From: Cymbomonas tetramitiformis | Taxonomy: Eukaryota; Chlorophyta; Pyramimonadophyceae; Pyramimonadales; Pyramimonadaceae | Assembly (NCBI GenBank): GCA_001247695.2 | Contig: LGRX02027219.1 | Span: forward strand, 1-21,295 | Reading direction: 5' to 3' | DNA: 21,295 nucleotides | In this document: piece after piece, positions 9,181-18,560 of the stretch | Layout: every line of letters begins with the position of its first letter | How positions within the stretch are numbered: position 1 is the first letter of the stretch | Notes under the pieces: generated by a model | What the model was told of the DNA's origin: nothing | Seen by the model: the letters and a program-made list of their open reading frames with translations, nothing else | Databases searched by the model: none | Program-made: the position numbers and the translations under genes

Positions 9181-10215
9181 TGTCGAATCCCGGGATACAC
9201 AAATACCATACATGCTTATATTGATGACCACCCTCTGGGTGACATGTGGTTGCCCCCCTTGAAGCCTATTATGCAAGCATTTTCACGTAAGTCTCCCGTA
9301 ATCATTTAATTACAAATTGTGATACTTCGGTAATATGTAGTATACCATAAATACCAGTACATTATCTGAGAAACCGTACTTAGTTTGAAATAGGCACCTG
9401 GTGCTGAGGGATACCCCAATGACTAATGTAACTTCTCGACCCTGTTGTGACTAAATGTATGCATGCCATGCACCGCAACAATTGTTCCCCTTGCCAAAGG
9501 TTTGACAGAACAAGTCGCACAGTTAACCAAGGGTTTATGGTTTATTGTGCCGCATCATAATGGAGTCTGGGTGGCTGGTATACGCATTTTCTTGTCCCAG
9601 TGGTCCTCCGGTGCACACTATTATAATTATCTGTTGTCAAGTGATCGCGCTAGCAAACATGGCATAAACCAAAATGTCGTCAAGGATACATTTATATGAT
9701 AATGGATTGTTTGGATAGGATGAATCAGATGCTCGAGGCAAACTCAATTTGTCCAGCATCCTCCATCTGCATACATACGTAAGTGCACACATATCATAAA
9801 CATTGCGACACACCACCAGTAGCCTGTAGTCACAATCATACTCGTTCTAACTTGACAAGTCACAATCCCATGCACGATCGCACCGCGCACGTACTTCACA
9901 TATTATGATCACAATGTTTATGCATGTAAAACACTACCGGCAGTCTAGACACAAGCATTGACTGTTGCAAAAGCCTCATATGAAAATCGTAGCAATAATT
10001 GAGCTCGTCTAAGAATCAGCATAAGCAGGGTACATTGCATATCACATATGAGAGTGGAAGCACTCACTGGAACACAAATTGATGAGATGGATGGGGCATG
10101 CCGTGTGCTTACTTGTGTCTGTACTGCACCATGCATGAGGCGAGGTATGCAACAGCGCGGAGAAAAGCGGTTATACTTGATAACATAATCAATGACATAT
10201 AATCGACAATAACCT
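9181..10215. other. AT-rich, ORF-poor stretch
   Basis: The only frame worth naming is 9463-9699 on the plus strand (78 codons, containing GLWFIVPHHNGVWVAGIRIF and ending KHGINQNVVKDTFI). That ending is loosely like the (V)H-x-L-V-A-x-x-F segment of HNH-type endonucleases, but it is too weak to call. The rest has short frames only and many CATATG and GCATGC words. Confidence 0.4.
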
Positions 10216-10578
10216 ATGTGGAACCACTTTACGGGCATATGTTCCCGTGCGGCATCTGCCGCATCATATGCAAGTGATATTGTATGTGCCCTGGCATTCA
10301 GTGGCATGTATTGCCATACTCTTTATCATCATAATGGGTTTGATGTGTTTGCATTCGTTATGTTTGATATGCTGGTGCATAAAATGATTGATCCTAAACC
10401 TGGATCCTCATATTCCCCACTGAGCCATATGTGGGTAATTGATAGAACAAACACACATTTACATTACACTATTTGTAATCTAAGATGGCTGTCTAATGCC
10501 AATAATGCGGCATACAGCAAGAGGAACAAAGTAACCCAACAACATATATCAACAATACAAATGTACAAACGTATTTGA
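10216..10578 (+). pseudogene. Degenerate HNH-endonuclease-like ORF (120 codons)
   Basis: The second half follows the order seen in phage and giant-virus HNH proteins: a conserved H followed by PKxG, then a metal-binding loop, then NLRW and Asn-rich sequence. Here VHK lies at residues 54-56, PKPG at 60-63, VIDRTNTHLHYT at 74-85, NLRW at 88-91 and NANNAAYSKRNK just after. The family normally has an Asp-His pair and Asn residues in the loop (DHIN-type). Those are not conserved here, so an active nuclease is unlikely. The first 50 residues show no domain. The ORF has an ATG and stands alone in ORF-poor DNA. The family call is inference from pattern, not from a search. Confidence 0.4.
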
Positions 10579-11402
10579 CATTTCAAATTACTTAAAAAAC
10601 AATTGTCTCAAATTTTATCTTGAAGATCATTATTATACATATTATGATAATGTTTAATCACAATATTGTGTAATACAATGCGATAAAAGACAAGTCCATT
10701 GAATTGATCCTGATGTGTGATGGCACACTAACAATACCCGGTCAATTTGTCATTTTATTCATGCTGATCTGATCGCATAAACATTATTTCCATTTATAAG
10801 TGCTGTGCACCTTCTATCAAAATCATATGATATGCTGCTATATAATTATCTTATAAACGATGATGAGTGAACATGACAGTTAGCAATCATTATTTGCATA
10901 TGCCATGTTGTCATGACCTATCCATGCCTGCCAACCATACTATTAAGTATGTGGCCCAATACATGTGGCATGCACCGTGCGGTTATATACCGCATCGACT
11001 ACATACCATTCGATATCCATTCGGTATAAATATATATATATTTTATTATTATTATTATTTTATTTTTTTTGTATACTCTCTGCCACACCGCGTGTAAGAG
11101 ATCACGTTGTGTAATACAGAGGCACCCGCTAAAACAGCGGGCCCTGGAAGACTTCAGGACGGTATCAACCACCGCGAAGGGAAGAAAACTATATAATATT
11201 CCGATCAGATGCAGGATTGATTATGTCTCTCACAATCTCAAGATAAGTGAAAAGTGGGCACACCTCAATCCTTATGTCGTGCACTCGAGTCTTGTCGTAG
11301 AACAAGTAGTAGTCGATAAGCTTAATCTAATATTATATCATATATTAAAGCATGCACACTGACCAGCACTTGTATGTATATATATATATATATATACATA
11401 TT
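10579..11402. other. AT-rich stretch with weak ORFs and a (TA)10 tract
   Basis: Frames at 10867-11097 (76 codons, ending in a Tyr/Phe run from ATT/TAT repeats) and 11069-11362 (97 codons, containing RPLKQ-type basic sequence then VVDKLNLILYHILKHAH) are present without recognisable motifs. A (TA)10 microsatellite at 11377-11396 sits immediately left of the foldback element. Confidence 0.4.
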
Positions 11403-11412
11403 ATGGGATAAG

Positions 11413-11553
11413 TTTACATCGGGGGCTGACATTTCATTTTAATCCACATCGGGCGACATCTCATTTAATCCACATCGGGGCAGACACTTCATTTTAATCC
11501 ACATCGGGGGCACATTTGATTTTAATCCATCGGGGGCAGACATCTCATTTTAA
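11413..11553 (+). repeat. Left-arm ~30-bp tandem repeats, first block
   Basis: About five units run from TTTACATCGG to the TTAA at 11550-11553. Spacing varies from roughly 26 to 31 bp because of small deletions in the GGGG and TTTT runs. Each unit carries a TTAA in CATTTTAATC. Confidence 0.9.
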
Positions 11554-12098
11554 CCCCTAAGGAGCGGTTTGTACCGTATACGGACGGATCACTCAATTCT
11601 GCATTGTAAAGCCGTAAGAATGTCAAATTCACTTTTGAAGACAGTTCTGAAAACCTCTCGGCAAGCTGCATGCAACTATGTACTTGGAGATAGTCAAATC
11701 AGAAATACTCTTTCGAGGGTTGCGGTTTAAACCTTAAATTTCGCATATCATGAGTATGGCAATCATAGGGCACACATGTAACGAGCGTTACATGCGCCCT
11801 AACGCGGATGCATAACACATTATTGATATTGAGCATTAGGCATGATGCACACTAGGTATACTAGGGTCGGCATCAGGGTTTTTTTCTAGGTTAAAGAGTA
11901 AATTTTGCTATCAAGTCTATCAAATTTAATTTGACGAATATTCTAGGAACGGCATTTTAGACACACGCTTATACAATCCGCCATGAGTAGACGTTTCCGT
12001 AGCTGTGTTCAAAAGTGAATTTGGTTAGCCGATGCTTGAGTTATCGCGTAATATGTGCGGATTCTCAAACCTTAAAGATTCCATCCGCTTCTTAGGGG
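11554..12098. mobile_element. piggyBac-like MITE flanked by TTAA (545 bp)
   Basis: The left end is CCCCTAAGGAGCGG (11554-11567). The right end is the inverse of CCCCTAAGAAGCGG, giving 13 of 14 matches. TTAA directly flanks both ends (11550-11553 and 12099-12102). piggyBac-superfamily transposons duplicate TTAA and typically have termini beginning CCC(T/C)-A, so the superfamily call fits. A second inverted pair lies further in: CAAATTCACTTTTGAA at 11624-11639 matches 12008-12023 inverted, 70-75 bp from each end, with imperfect similarity beyond. A hairpin with a 9-bp stem lies at 11775-11794. No transposase ORF is present. The insertion falls inside one ~30-bp repeat unit of the foldback left arm. 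Confidence 0.75.
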
Positions 12099-12220
12099 TT
12101 AATCTACATCGGGGGCCGACATTTGATTTTAATCCACATCGGGGGCTGACACGCCTAAACGTTTCACATCGGGTGTAGACATCTCATTTTAATCCACATC
12201 GGGGGTTGACATTGCATAGC
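12099..12220 (+). repeat. Left-arm ~30-bp tandem repeats, second block
   Basis: About four more units in the same orientation as 11413-11553 continue the array after the inserted MITE. One unit is diverged (GACACGCCTAAACGTTT). Confidence 0.9.
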
Positions 12221-12246
12221 ATGCGTAAACAGAAGACACACGCAAC

Positions 12247-12565
12247 GATATAATGTAAACGAAACATAACTACGCAAATCCAACCGGTAGATATGTAACT
12301 CGTATTACGATGAGCATATCTACCGGTTGGATTTGCGAAATAATGTTTTTTGGTGCCACAAACGACGAAAGACTGTCTTGTTTGGCGAAATGAAACAGTT
12401 TTTCACTGCTGGACACTCCAAAAAACATTGGAGTGTCCAATGTTTCATTTCATCGCGATGAAATCATCGCGATATTTTCATCGCGATGAAAATATCTACC
12501 GGTTGGATTCGCGAAATCCAACCGCGATTTGGATTTGCAGAATTATGTTTCGTTTACATTATATC
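12247..12565. repeat. Palindromic core of the foldback element
   Basis: The core is bounded by a perfect 23-bp inverted repeat starting GATATAATGTAAACGAAACA (12247-12269 against 12543-12565). Inside are a perfect 23-bp stem with a 19-nt loop (12273-12295 and 12315-12337), a two-level hairpin (12387-12397 with 12441-12451 outside, 12410-12421 with 12428-12439 inside), an 18-nt perfect palindrome (12447-12464) and a 26-nt perfect palindrome (12471-12496), both centred on CATCGCGATG. The word CTACCGGTTGGATT recurs in both orientations. It may be a separate nested element, but I see no clear direct-repeat target duplication. No ORF is convincing. Confidence 0.85.
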
Positions 12566-12589
12566 CTTACGTTGAAGGTAATGCATATC

Positions 12590-12855
12590 CCCGATGTGGA
12601 TTAAAATGAGATGTCTACACCTGATGTGAATTAAAATGAGATGTCGGCCCCGATGTAGATTAAAATGACATGTCAGCCCCGATGTAGATTAAAATGACAT
12701 GTCTACCCCGATGTGGATTAAAATGAAGTGTCTGCCCCGATGTGGATTAAAATGAAGTGTCTAATGTGGATTAAATGAAGTGTCTGCCCGATGTGGATTA
12801 AATGAGGCGTCGGCCCCGATGTGGATTTAAATGAAATGTTGGCCCCCGGTGTAGA
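12590..12855 (-). repeat. Right-arm ~30-bp tandem repeats
   Basis: About nine units, read on the plus strand as GATGTGGATTAAAATGA followed by G(A/T)(C/G)(A/T)TGTC and a short GC-rich spacer. They are inverse copies of the left-arm unit. One unit has lost the CCCCG between neighbours near 12762. Confidence 0.9.
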
Positions 12856-12890
12856 CTTATCCCATATATTATACGAAGTACCCGTTATAA

Positions 12891-13271
12891 GTATTATGGT
12901 GCGAAGCACCAAGGAGGTACGAATCACGGAATGGCAACATAATACGGTGTGTCAAGCCGTATAACAGGCTTGACACAAGCGCGTTACCTCATTATCGTAG
13001 TGTGGAAACGAGTGAGTGGGTTCCAGAGCCCCACTCAGGATCAAATCGTAACGTTGTAACATACCCTTTATGGGTTGTCATATAGCCTGGTTGGTCGCTG
13101 TGCAAGAAAGGTTGCGGTACAACGACCCTGCATATATCATACCGCTACGGTGTGCGACGTGGACTGAAGATTGTGTTTCTGCACGGCGCGCACTTCGACG
13201 CAGTGATACATCTCGCACATGCATCATATGTTAGTCACGCGATGATGTACGGCATTCCACAAGTCGCGTAG
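12891..13271 (+). other. Open tract with a single TAG, unknown
   Basis: Starting 20 bp to the right of the foldback target repeat, one plus-strand frame is open for 127 codons apart from a TAG at 13083-13085. It reads sensibly on both sides (for example VKPYNRLDTSALPHYRSVET before, LKIVFLHGAHFDAVIHLAHA after). No ATG heads it and I recognise nothing. A frame of this length with one stop is not rare enough by chance to call it a gene. An 11-bp perfect stem with an 8-nt loop lies within it at 12948-12977 (TGTGTCAAGCC). Confidence 0.2.
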
Positions 13272-14561
13272 GCCCCGCCGCGCCGGGATAACCGTCGTGT
13301 TTGTCACGGTCTGGGTGATCCTGGATGCCTCTCATATATGGCGTCATATCAATACATTTGTGTTTGGTGTGATGGTATTTTTAGAGTGATATAACATTAT
13401 ACTCGATAATAGACTCCGATGGTTCTAATAATGTTGCAAGAGCACGCGCTGGGTAACGCGTTGCGTATGTATGTGCCTTATTAGTCATGTACATGTAAGT
13501 TGCGGTCTGTGTTTACTATCGGTGGGATGCCTCTGTTGCTTGGTGCATGCCAGTCGCTTTGTAGTAAGCCAGAGTGAATAATATAATTAGATAATGATGT
13601 TGCAAGAGTGCACACATGCATATTTAAGAATAAGGAGACGCCCCCGCCACAACAAAGATGTTGAGATGAGATTTCGACATATCGTCTGAGTGATCTGTTT
13701 AAGGCCATCTAGATGTCAGTCGTCGAAGCTCGGTACAATCAATGGCCACAAATGTGGAATGCTATACATGCTGCTTCATTCATAGTTTCATACGAGCATG
13801 CAGAAATATGCACCGCAAGAGTACGTCAACACATATTCATTAGTGGCATTTTGCATTTTTAAACGCACATTGGGCGCGCATGCAAGAACGGGAGTGAGTG
13901 CGCATGTGCATCATATCATCATAATCATCGATATTTATCAGCAGCAGCAGCATGATAACCATGATTGTCTTTTATCGACCGCATCATCGTCATCAAACTG
14001 AGTGCAGCATAAGTATGTCAGAACACTACTGCACAATTGATTGTCGCATACAGCAAGGTCGAGTACAGTGTGCATCCACCGACTTTCCAGTGCTCGGCAA
14101 TTCAACAACAGCACATGTTGTGCAGAGTACCGACTCAGTAATTTATAACTGGTGGGATGCTAATGGCCATGGCCACACACTCTGAACGGCACAGTACCAG
14201 CTGACAAAAAACCATGCAGGCCCACCATAATTACAGTGGACGGAAGTGAGACACATTCAGGAGCAGATGACAAAGCGTATGATCAGGCATATGCGCGTAT
14301 GCGCCCGCGTACATGTGTGCGTAGCCGAGTTTACAAGAGTAATGTGCTGACTACGGCGGAGTACTGTGATGGTTGCATGGTATGGTATAATATGGTTTGG
14401 TACAGCGCGGTGCGGGATGACGGTGCGGTGCGGTGTGGTGTGGATGGTATGCATGCATGTATGCATATACGTATCCATGCATACATATCTATGTAGCTTG
14501 AGGGGGAAATATGACTCTTTTGGGTTGTGGGGCTACTAGAAGGGAGCGTTGCCGGATACTC
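13272..14561. other. AT-rich, ORF-poor stretch
   Basis: Only short frames are present. The best is 14011-14185 (within the open frame 13952-14185, plus strand), about 57 codons from MSEHYCTIDC, of unknown nature. Simple-sequence features include GCAGCAGCAGCATGA near 13940 and GGTGCGGTGCGGTGTGG near 14423. A dyad-rich run of ATGCATGC, GTATGCATATACGTATCC and ATGCATAC lies at about 14447-14490. I see no tRNA or rRNA. Confidence 0.4.
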
Positions 14562-15083
14562 TCAAAGTATATACGTATAGTTACTTCTATGTATGCAGGG
14601 AGGCAGGCATGCATTCCATGCGCATAATATAATGAAAACCGCATCAGTGCGAATCGCGTTGAACACATACATTCGTACCCTGGATGGGCAGCCCGACGTC
14701 GACGACAATCTATTCGATTTTGTCGATGAAAGAAGCATTCGGCAAAATTTGCATTGACCGGATGTATCTTTGGTTATGAGGGTGCAGCGACTAGATGCTT
14801 GGAGAGCGCAGGCTTGAGCACGCAAACGGCAGTCGGAGCATATTCCCATATTGAATGACGCCCGAAGATCTTCACAAGAGCTTGGTACATGCCAGCATAG
14901 CATACATTTGGTAGGATGACGCATGCCACATGCAGGGCAACGTTGCCAAACGCGGACATGCGGGTTGTACAGGAAGTTGTTGCTGAGTGCTGAGTGACGA
15001 GCAGGGGCTGACAATGATGATACAGGCATCGTACGGCGCGCTTCATCATCACCCGATACCATGGCTTGCAATTCCGCGGGCAT
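14562..15083 (-). CDS. Hypothetical protein with four CxxC knuckles (putative zinc-binding)
   Basis: An ATG-started minus-strand ORF of 173 codons is the longest in the AT-rich block. It has four CxxC pairs: C49/C52, C60/C63, C82/C85 and C111/C114, with further Cys at 70, 92 and 100. The first two pairs are eight residues apart (CPAC...CMLC), the spacing of a compact zinc ribbon or knuckle. The last two could form a second site. The N-terminal 45 residues have no motif; the region after residue 117 is Ser-rich, then hydrophobic. No family is recognised. Part of the Cys content may reflect the many TGCA words in this DNA, and a competing 92-codon frame overlaps it. If real it is an intronless small zinc protein. 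Confidence 0.4.
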   Translation of the reverse strand: MPAELQAMVSGDDEARRTMPVSSLSAPARHSALSNNFLYNPHVRVWQRCPACGMRHPTKCMLCWHVPSSCEDLRASFNMGICSDCRLRAQACALQASSRCTLITKDTSGQCKFCRMLLSSTKSNRLSSTSGCPSRVRMYVFNAIRTDAVFIILCAWNACLPPCIHRSNYTYIL

Positions 15084-16869
15084 AATTTTATCTACTGTTC
15101 ACTGACACGTGTCACCTGCATCAGAAGCATCATGGAACGACATACATGAATGATTGGATGCATTAGCACGCGCATGCATATAAATATACGCTTACGAGAC
15201 CCATAGCACCTGGGCGTACGTTTCTCGTGACAGATGTGTTTGCAATACATTAGGGTTTGCCACGTTGATTACACGTCGGTGTGATTAACTATCAGAAGGC
15301 TTCGTGCGTGGGGCGTGCACACAATACCCTCGGATGTCACTCTGCTATACGAATACTTTAGATAATTGTGACGCGTCGTGCCATCAGTCAGGCTTGTGTT
15401 TACAACCCACTAGGAAGCGAAAACATGCAGAATAAAGTTTACTTGTTGAACAAAATGTTACCACACCCTGTTCTCAACTGTGTGTGTGTGTGTTGATTGA
15501 TTATATATGCTGCATCATATATATATATATATATATATATGCGTGTTTGTGTGCGCGCGCGTGCGCGTGCCGGTAGTGTGTGTGTACTTTTCCTTGGACC
15601 GACTCCGTTGGCACTACACCGTAGCCGCAGAAGACCGGCTGCACTATGTACCCACGCCGGGGATCAAAGGATTCAGCATACCCTTCGGGACACTTATCCG
15701 GTGTGTGTGTGTGTGTGTGTGTGTGGCGGTTGATCTGGAAAAGGAATCGGGTTCTGCTTTCTAAGAGCGATCGCTGGGAAAGTTAAGCGAACTTTGACTT
15801 ACAAATCGTTTGCACAACAGACCTTCGTGCAAGCCTGACACTAATCTCGATTATATTCGTGTTGGACTGCATGTATGTACTTATCGGAAGCCTTCGGGGT
15901 CGTGCATACAGCCGGCGAGCAGGCATGCATGCTTGTAATGTATATGTCGCATGCGTGCATGAATGAAAATTGTATGCGATAGCGATTATATATAGTATTC
16001 TACATTAGGCGGGGTGTTACCTACATAAAGCCATGTTTATGACAGCACCCAGCAGTGCAAGATCCATAGTTACGGCACAGGCTACATATGAAAAATGCAT
16101 AGCTATATGAGTTATTGGCTGGCATAATCCGTACATCAGCGCGTTCGGCGCTTCAGTGGTCACTTGCGTGACGCAAGGATGAGTACATGCGAAATTTCCG
16201 GATATTGCTGGTGTGGACCAACCAATTTATATTGGAACGTAATCGTTTCAAACAAAACTCGTCAACGGGTAAATATGTTGTGAATTAACATTGTCAAGGT
16301 GAATAGGTAGCCAACGATTGGCAAGTGTCAATACGCTACGCTTTCACTCTGCAGTAAGCGGAGGTCCGTGGGTCAAGAGAAACTATCGCCTGTTCACAAT
16401 GCAACCCCTCATTGCATTAGCAAGAGCTTGACATAGCAGTTCTTGCTGCGGGTAGTTGGCGGATGGAACAACGAACCGATGGTTAATTTAGCAAGTGTGG
16501 ATGGAATCGTGGACTACTACGGAGGAGACCATTAATATGATGTCGTAATTATTAAAGCGGTGATGTCGATGCATGCCACAATCGTCGTTACAACAAGAAC
16601 AACGTGCTTGCAGTGGCTGATGGAAGTGGAAGATGATACGTGATTATCAGGCGTGATGTTATTTTTGGCAGAGAAAACATCATCTGATAGCTCGAGTATC
16701 TGCGGTATGCGTACACTTATGTGCGAGGTGTAATTTCTTCATTGTCGATGGATAATGTTGATACTGCATCCCAGATTACACATACGATTAACAATATCTT
16801 GTATACATCTCGCGCATTGTGATGGAATGATGAACAACATGATGTATATGTTACCGATACAGTTCATCA
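15084..16869. other. Non-coding stretch with microsatellites
   Basis: No frame is convincing. Simple repeats are (TG)n at about 15480-15492, (AT)12 at 15517-15540, a TG/CG-alternating run at about 15541-15570 and (GT)n at 15701-15725. The two 78-85-codon frames across 15497-15764 are products of these repeats. The rest is ORF-poor and rich in GCATGC/ATGCAT words. Confidence 0.6.
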
Positions 16870-17537
16870 GTGGGTAGGATGCATCGCGCTATAAGAACAA
16901 TTCCGTGCCAGCACCCTAGCAACGATCCACAATGCGTATGTGAAACGGTATGTCAAGTATGTGCTTTCATGCGATGGCGCAGACGTACGTATCGTATCGC
17001 AGGCACGTACTGGAATATATTAACCGCGGGGTTGCGGTTATCACCACTAGATAATGATGGTCATAATAAATAGTTTGCTTGCAGGAAAATAACGATCGAT
17101 GCGTTGACAATGTATCATATTTCATATTGCACCGGTATTATGACATTCCAGGACAATGTAGCCGAAAGATCTAAAAAGATCTCAAATAATTTGCAAATAC
17201 GTTTGCCACATTACATACGGTATTGTAAATTATGCCACATTACACCGTCAGATTGCCTGCAGGAAAACATGCTGCCTGCTCGCTCCAGAAAACATGGAAA
17301 TCGGGCCCGCCAGGGCCTCCCCAGGGCCCCGCCAGGGCGGTATCGGGAAATCGGTGGGGTCCAGCTAGGTTGCATCCGAGGTGACGCTTTCGTCTGATAC
17401 AGCGCCGCGTGGAAAATCGGGAAATCGGGCTGATGACTGACTCGAAATATGGAAATTGACAAATGGACACCTTGAAACGAAATCCATTCGAGCGTTTCTT
17501 ATAGAAGAGTAAGAAACGCGCTATTATATTATTCTAC
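16870..17537. other. ORF-poor stretch with a short GC-rich patch
   Basis: Frames at 16870-17073 (67 codons, Cys/Arg-rich) and 17104-17397 (97 codons) are present without motifs. A GC-rich patch at about 17297-17345 repeats (C)CCGCCAGGGC and CCCAGGGCC. GGAAATCGG-type words recur at about 17295, 17345 and 17412-17430. Confidence 0.4.
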
Positions 17538-17855
17538 GATTAATTACCATGCGATGTTAACATGGATATCGCCATTACATCATCTGACCGCAGGATCATG
17601 TGTGCGACAGAGCTTTGCTTTTTGCTTCCCAGCATGCCATGCCATAACGCGTGGGTGGCGTCGTGGTACATACACGCGACTGTTGTGGCACTGTCATCGT
17701 TAGCGTCTGGCGATCGTGATATCGAAAATTCGACTGCGTCGCCCGTTGGGATTCGAGCTTTGCTGCTGCTGCTGCTGCTGCTGCTGATTGACTACTAGGC
17801 GCTGTCGATCACAAATATGCGATCTCCACTAGGCGTCGATCGTTTTAGACAGCGC
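17538..17855 (+). repeat. Satellite-like tandem array, copy 1 (318 bp)
   Basis: The unit starts GATTAATTACCATGCGATGT. It contains an open frame of 78 codons (17562-17798) starting MDIAITSSDRRIMCAT and ending in TTG plus eight CTG (poly-Leu), then IDY and a stop. The rest of the unit has CTAGGCGTCGATCG-type sequence, with CTAGGCG occurring twice. I cannot say whether the frame is translated. Confidence 0.9.
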
Positions 17856-18170
17856 GATTAATTACCATGCGATGTTAACATGGATATCGCCATTACATCA
17901 TCTGACCGCAGGATCATGTGTGCGACAGAGCTTTGCTTTTTGCTTCCCAGCATGCCATGCCATAACGCGTGGGTGGCGTCGTGGTACATACACGCGACTG
18001 TTGTGGCACTGTCATCGTTAGCGTCTGGCGATCGTGAGATCGAAAATTCGACTGCGTCGCCCGTTGGGATTCGAGCTTTGCTGCTGCTGCTGCTGCTGCT
18101 GATTGACTACTAGGCGCTGTCGATCACAAATATGCGATCTCCACTAGGCGTCGATCTTTTTGGACAGCGC
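17856..18170 (+). repeat. Satellite-like tandem array, copy 2 (315 bp)
   Basis: It is nearly identical to copy 1. The CTG tract has seven triplets rather than eight, which accounts for the 3-bp shorter unit. The frame (17880-18113) is 77 codons with one D-to-E change (GATATC to GAGATC). Confidence 0.9.
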
Positions 18171-18485
18171 GATTAATTACCATGCGATGTTAACATGGAT
18201 ATCGCCATTACATCATCTGACCGCAGGATCATGTGTGCGACAGAGCTTTGCTTTTTGCTTCCCAGCATGCCATGCCATAACGCGTGGGTGGCGTCGTGGT
18301 ACATACACGCGAAGCCTGTTGTGGCACTGTCATCGTTAGCGTCTGGCGATCGTGATATCGAAAATTCGACTGCGTCGCCCGTTGGGATTCGAGCTTTGCT
18401 GCTGCTGCTGCTGCTGATTGACTACTAGGCGCTGTCGATCACAAATATGCGATCTCCACTAGGCGTCGATCGTTTTGGACAGCAC
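18171..18485 (+). repeat. Satellite-like tandem array, copy 3 (315 bp)
   Basis: It is nearly identical to copies 1 and 2. The CTG tract has six triplets, but an extra three bases (AAGCCT for ACT, coding KP for T) restore the 315-bp length. The frame (18195-18428) stays open at 77 codons. Confidence 0.9.
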
Positions 18486-18560
18486 GATTAATTACCATGC
18501 GATGTTAGCATGGATATCGCCATTACATCATCTGACCGCAGGATCATGTGCGCGACAGTG
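18486..18560 (+). repeat. Tandem array, copy 4, left fragment
   Basis: About 75 bp matches the start of the unit through GCGACAG; similarity is lost at about 18560 (TGCATTGCTTAG against AGCTTTGCTTTT). The matching right part of the unit appears at about 19145-19213. Confidence 0.85.

Larger units (their letters stand above)
11403..12865. mobile_element. Foldback transposon with tandem-repeat inverted arms
   Basis: The two ends are inverted copies beginning ATGGGATAAGT(T/C)TACA(T/C)CGG. Each arm is an array of a ~30-bp unit (CACATCGGGGGCTGACATTT then CATTTTAATC), in one orientation on the left (11413-11553 and 12099-12220) and reversed on the right (about 12590-12855). There are about nine copies per arm. 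Immediately outside lie direct ATATT repeats at 11398-11402 and 12866-12870, a candidate 5-bp target duplication, though the flanks are AT-rich and a chance match is possible. This architecture is that of foldback (FB) elements known in flies and plants. The middle is a palindrome-rich core with no transposase ORF, so the element is non-autonomous. A second element (11554-12098) is inserted in the left arm. Confidence 0.85.

Noticed and set aside
11413..11553. CRISPR-like array of ~30-bp repeats
   Set aside because: Units abut directly with no unique spacers, the array recurs inverted on the other side of a core, and the context is eukaryotic. It is a foldback arm.
12120..13100. tRNA genes among the many hairpins
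   Set aside because: No cloverleaf with a TTC-type T-loop and acceptor pairing could be assembled by eye; the stems are explained by the foldback core and a lone hairpin at 12948-12977.
15497..15764. ORFs of 78 and 85 codons
   Set aside because: They are made largely of AT, TG and GT microsatellites.
17211..17470. Minus-strand ORFs of 83 and 76 codons
   Set aside because: Overlapping frames through a GC-rich repetitive patch, with no motif.
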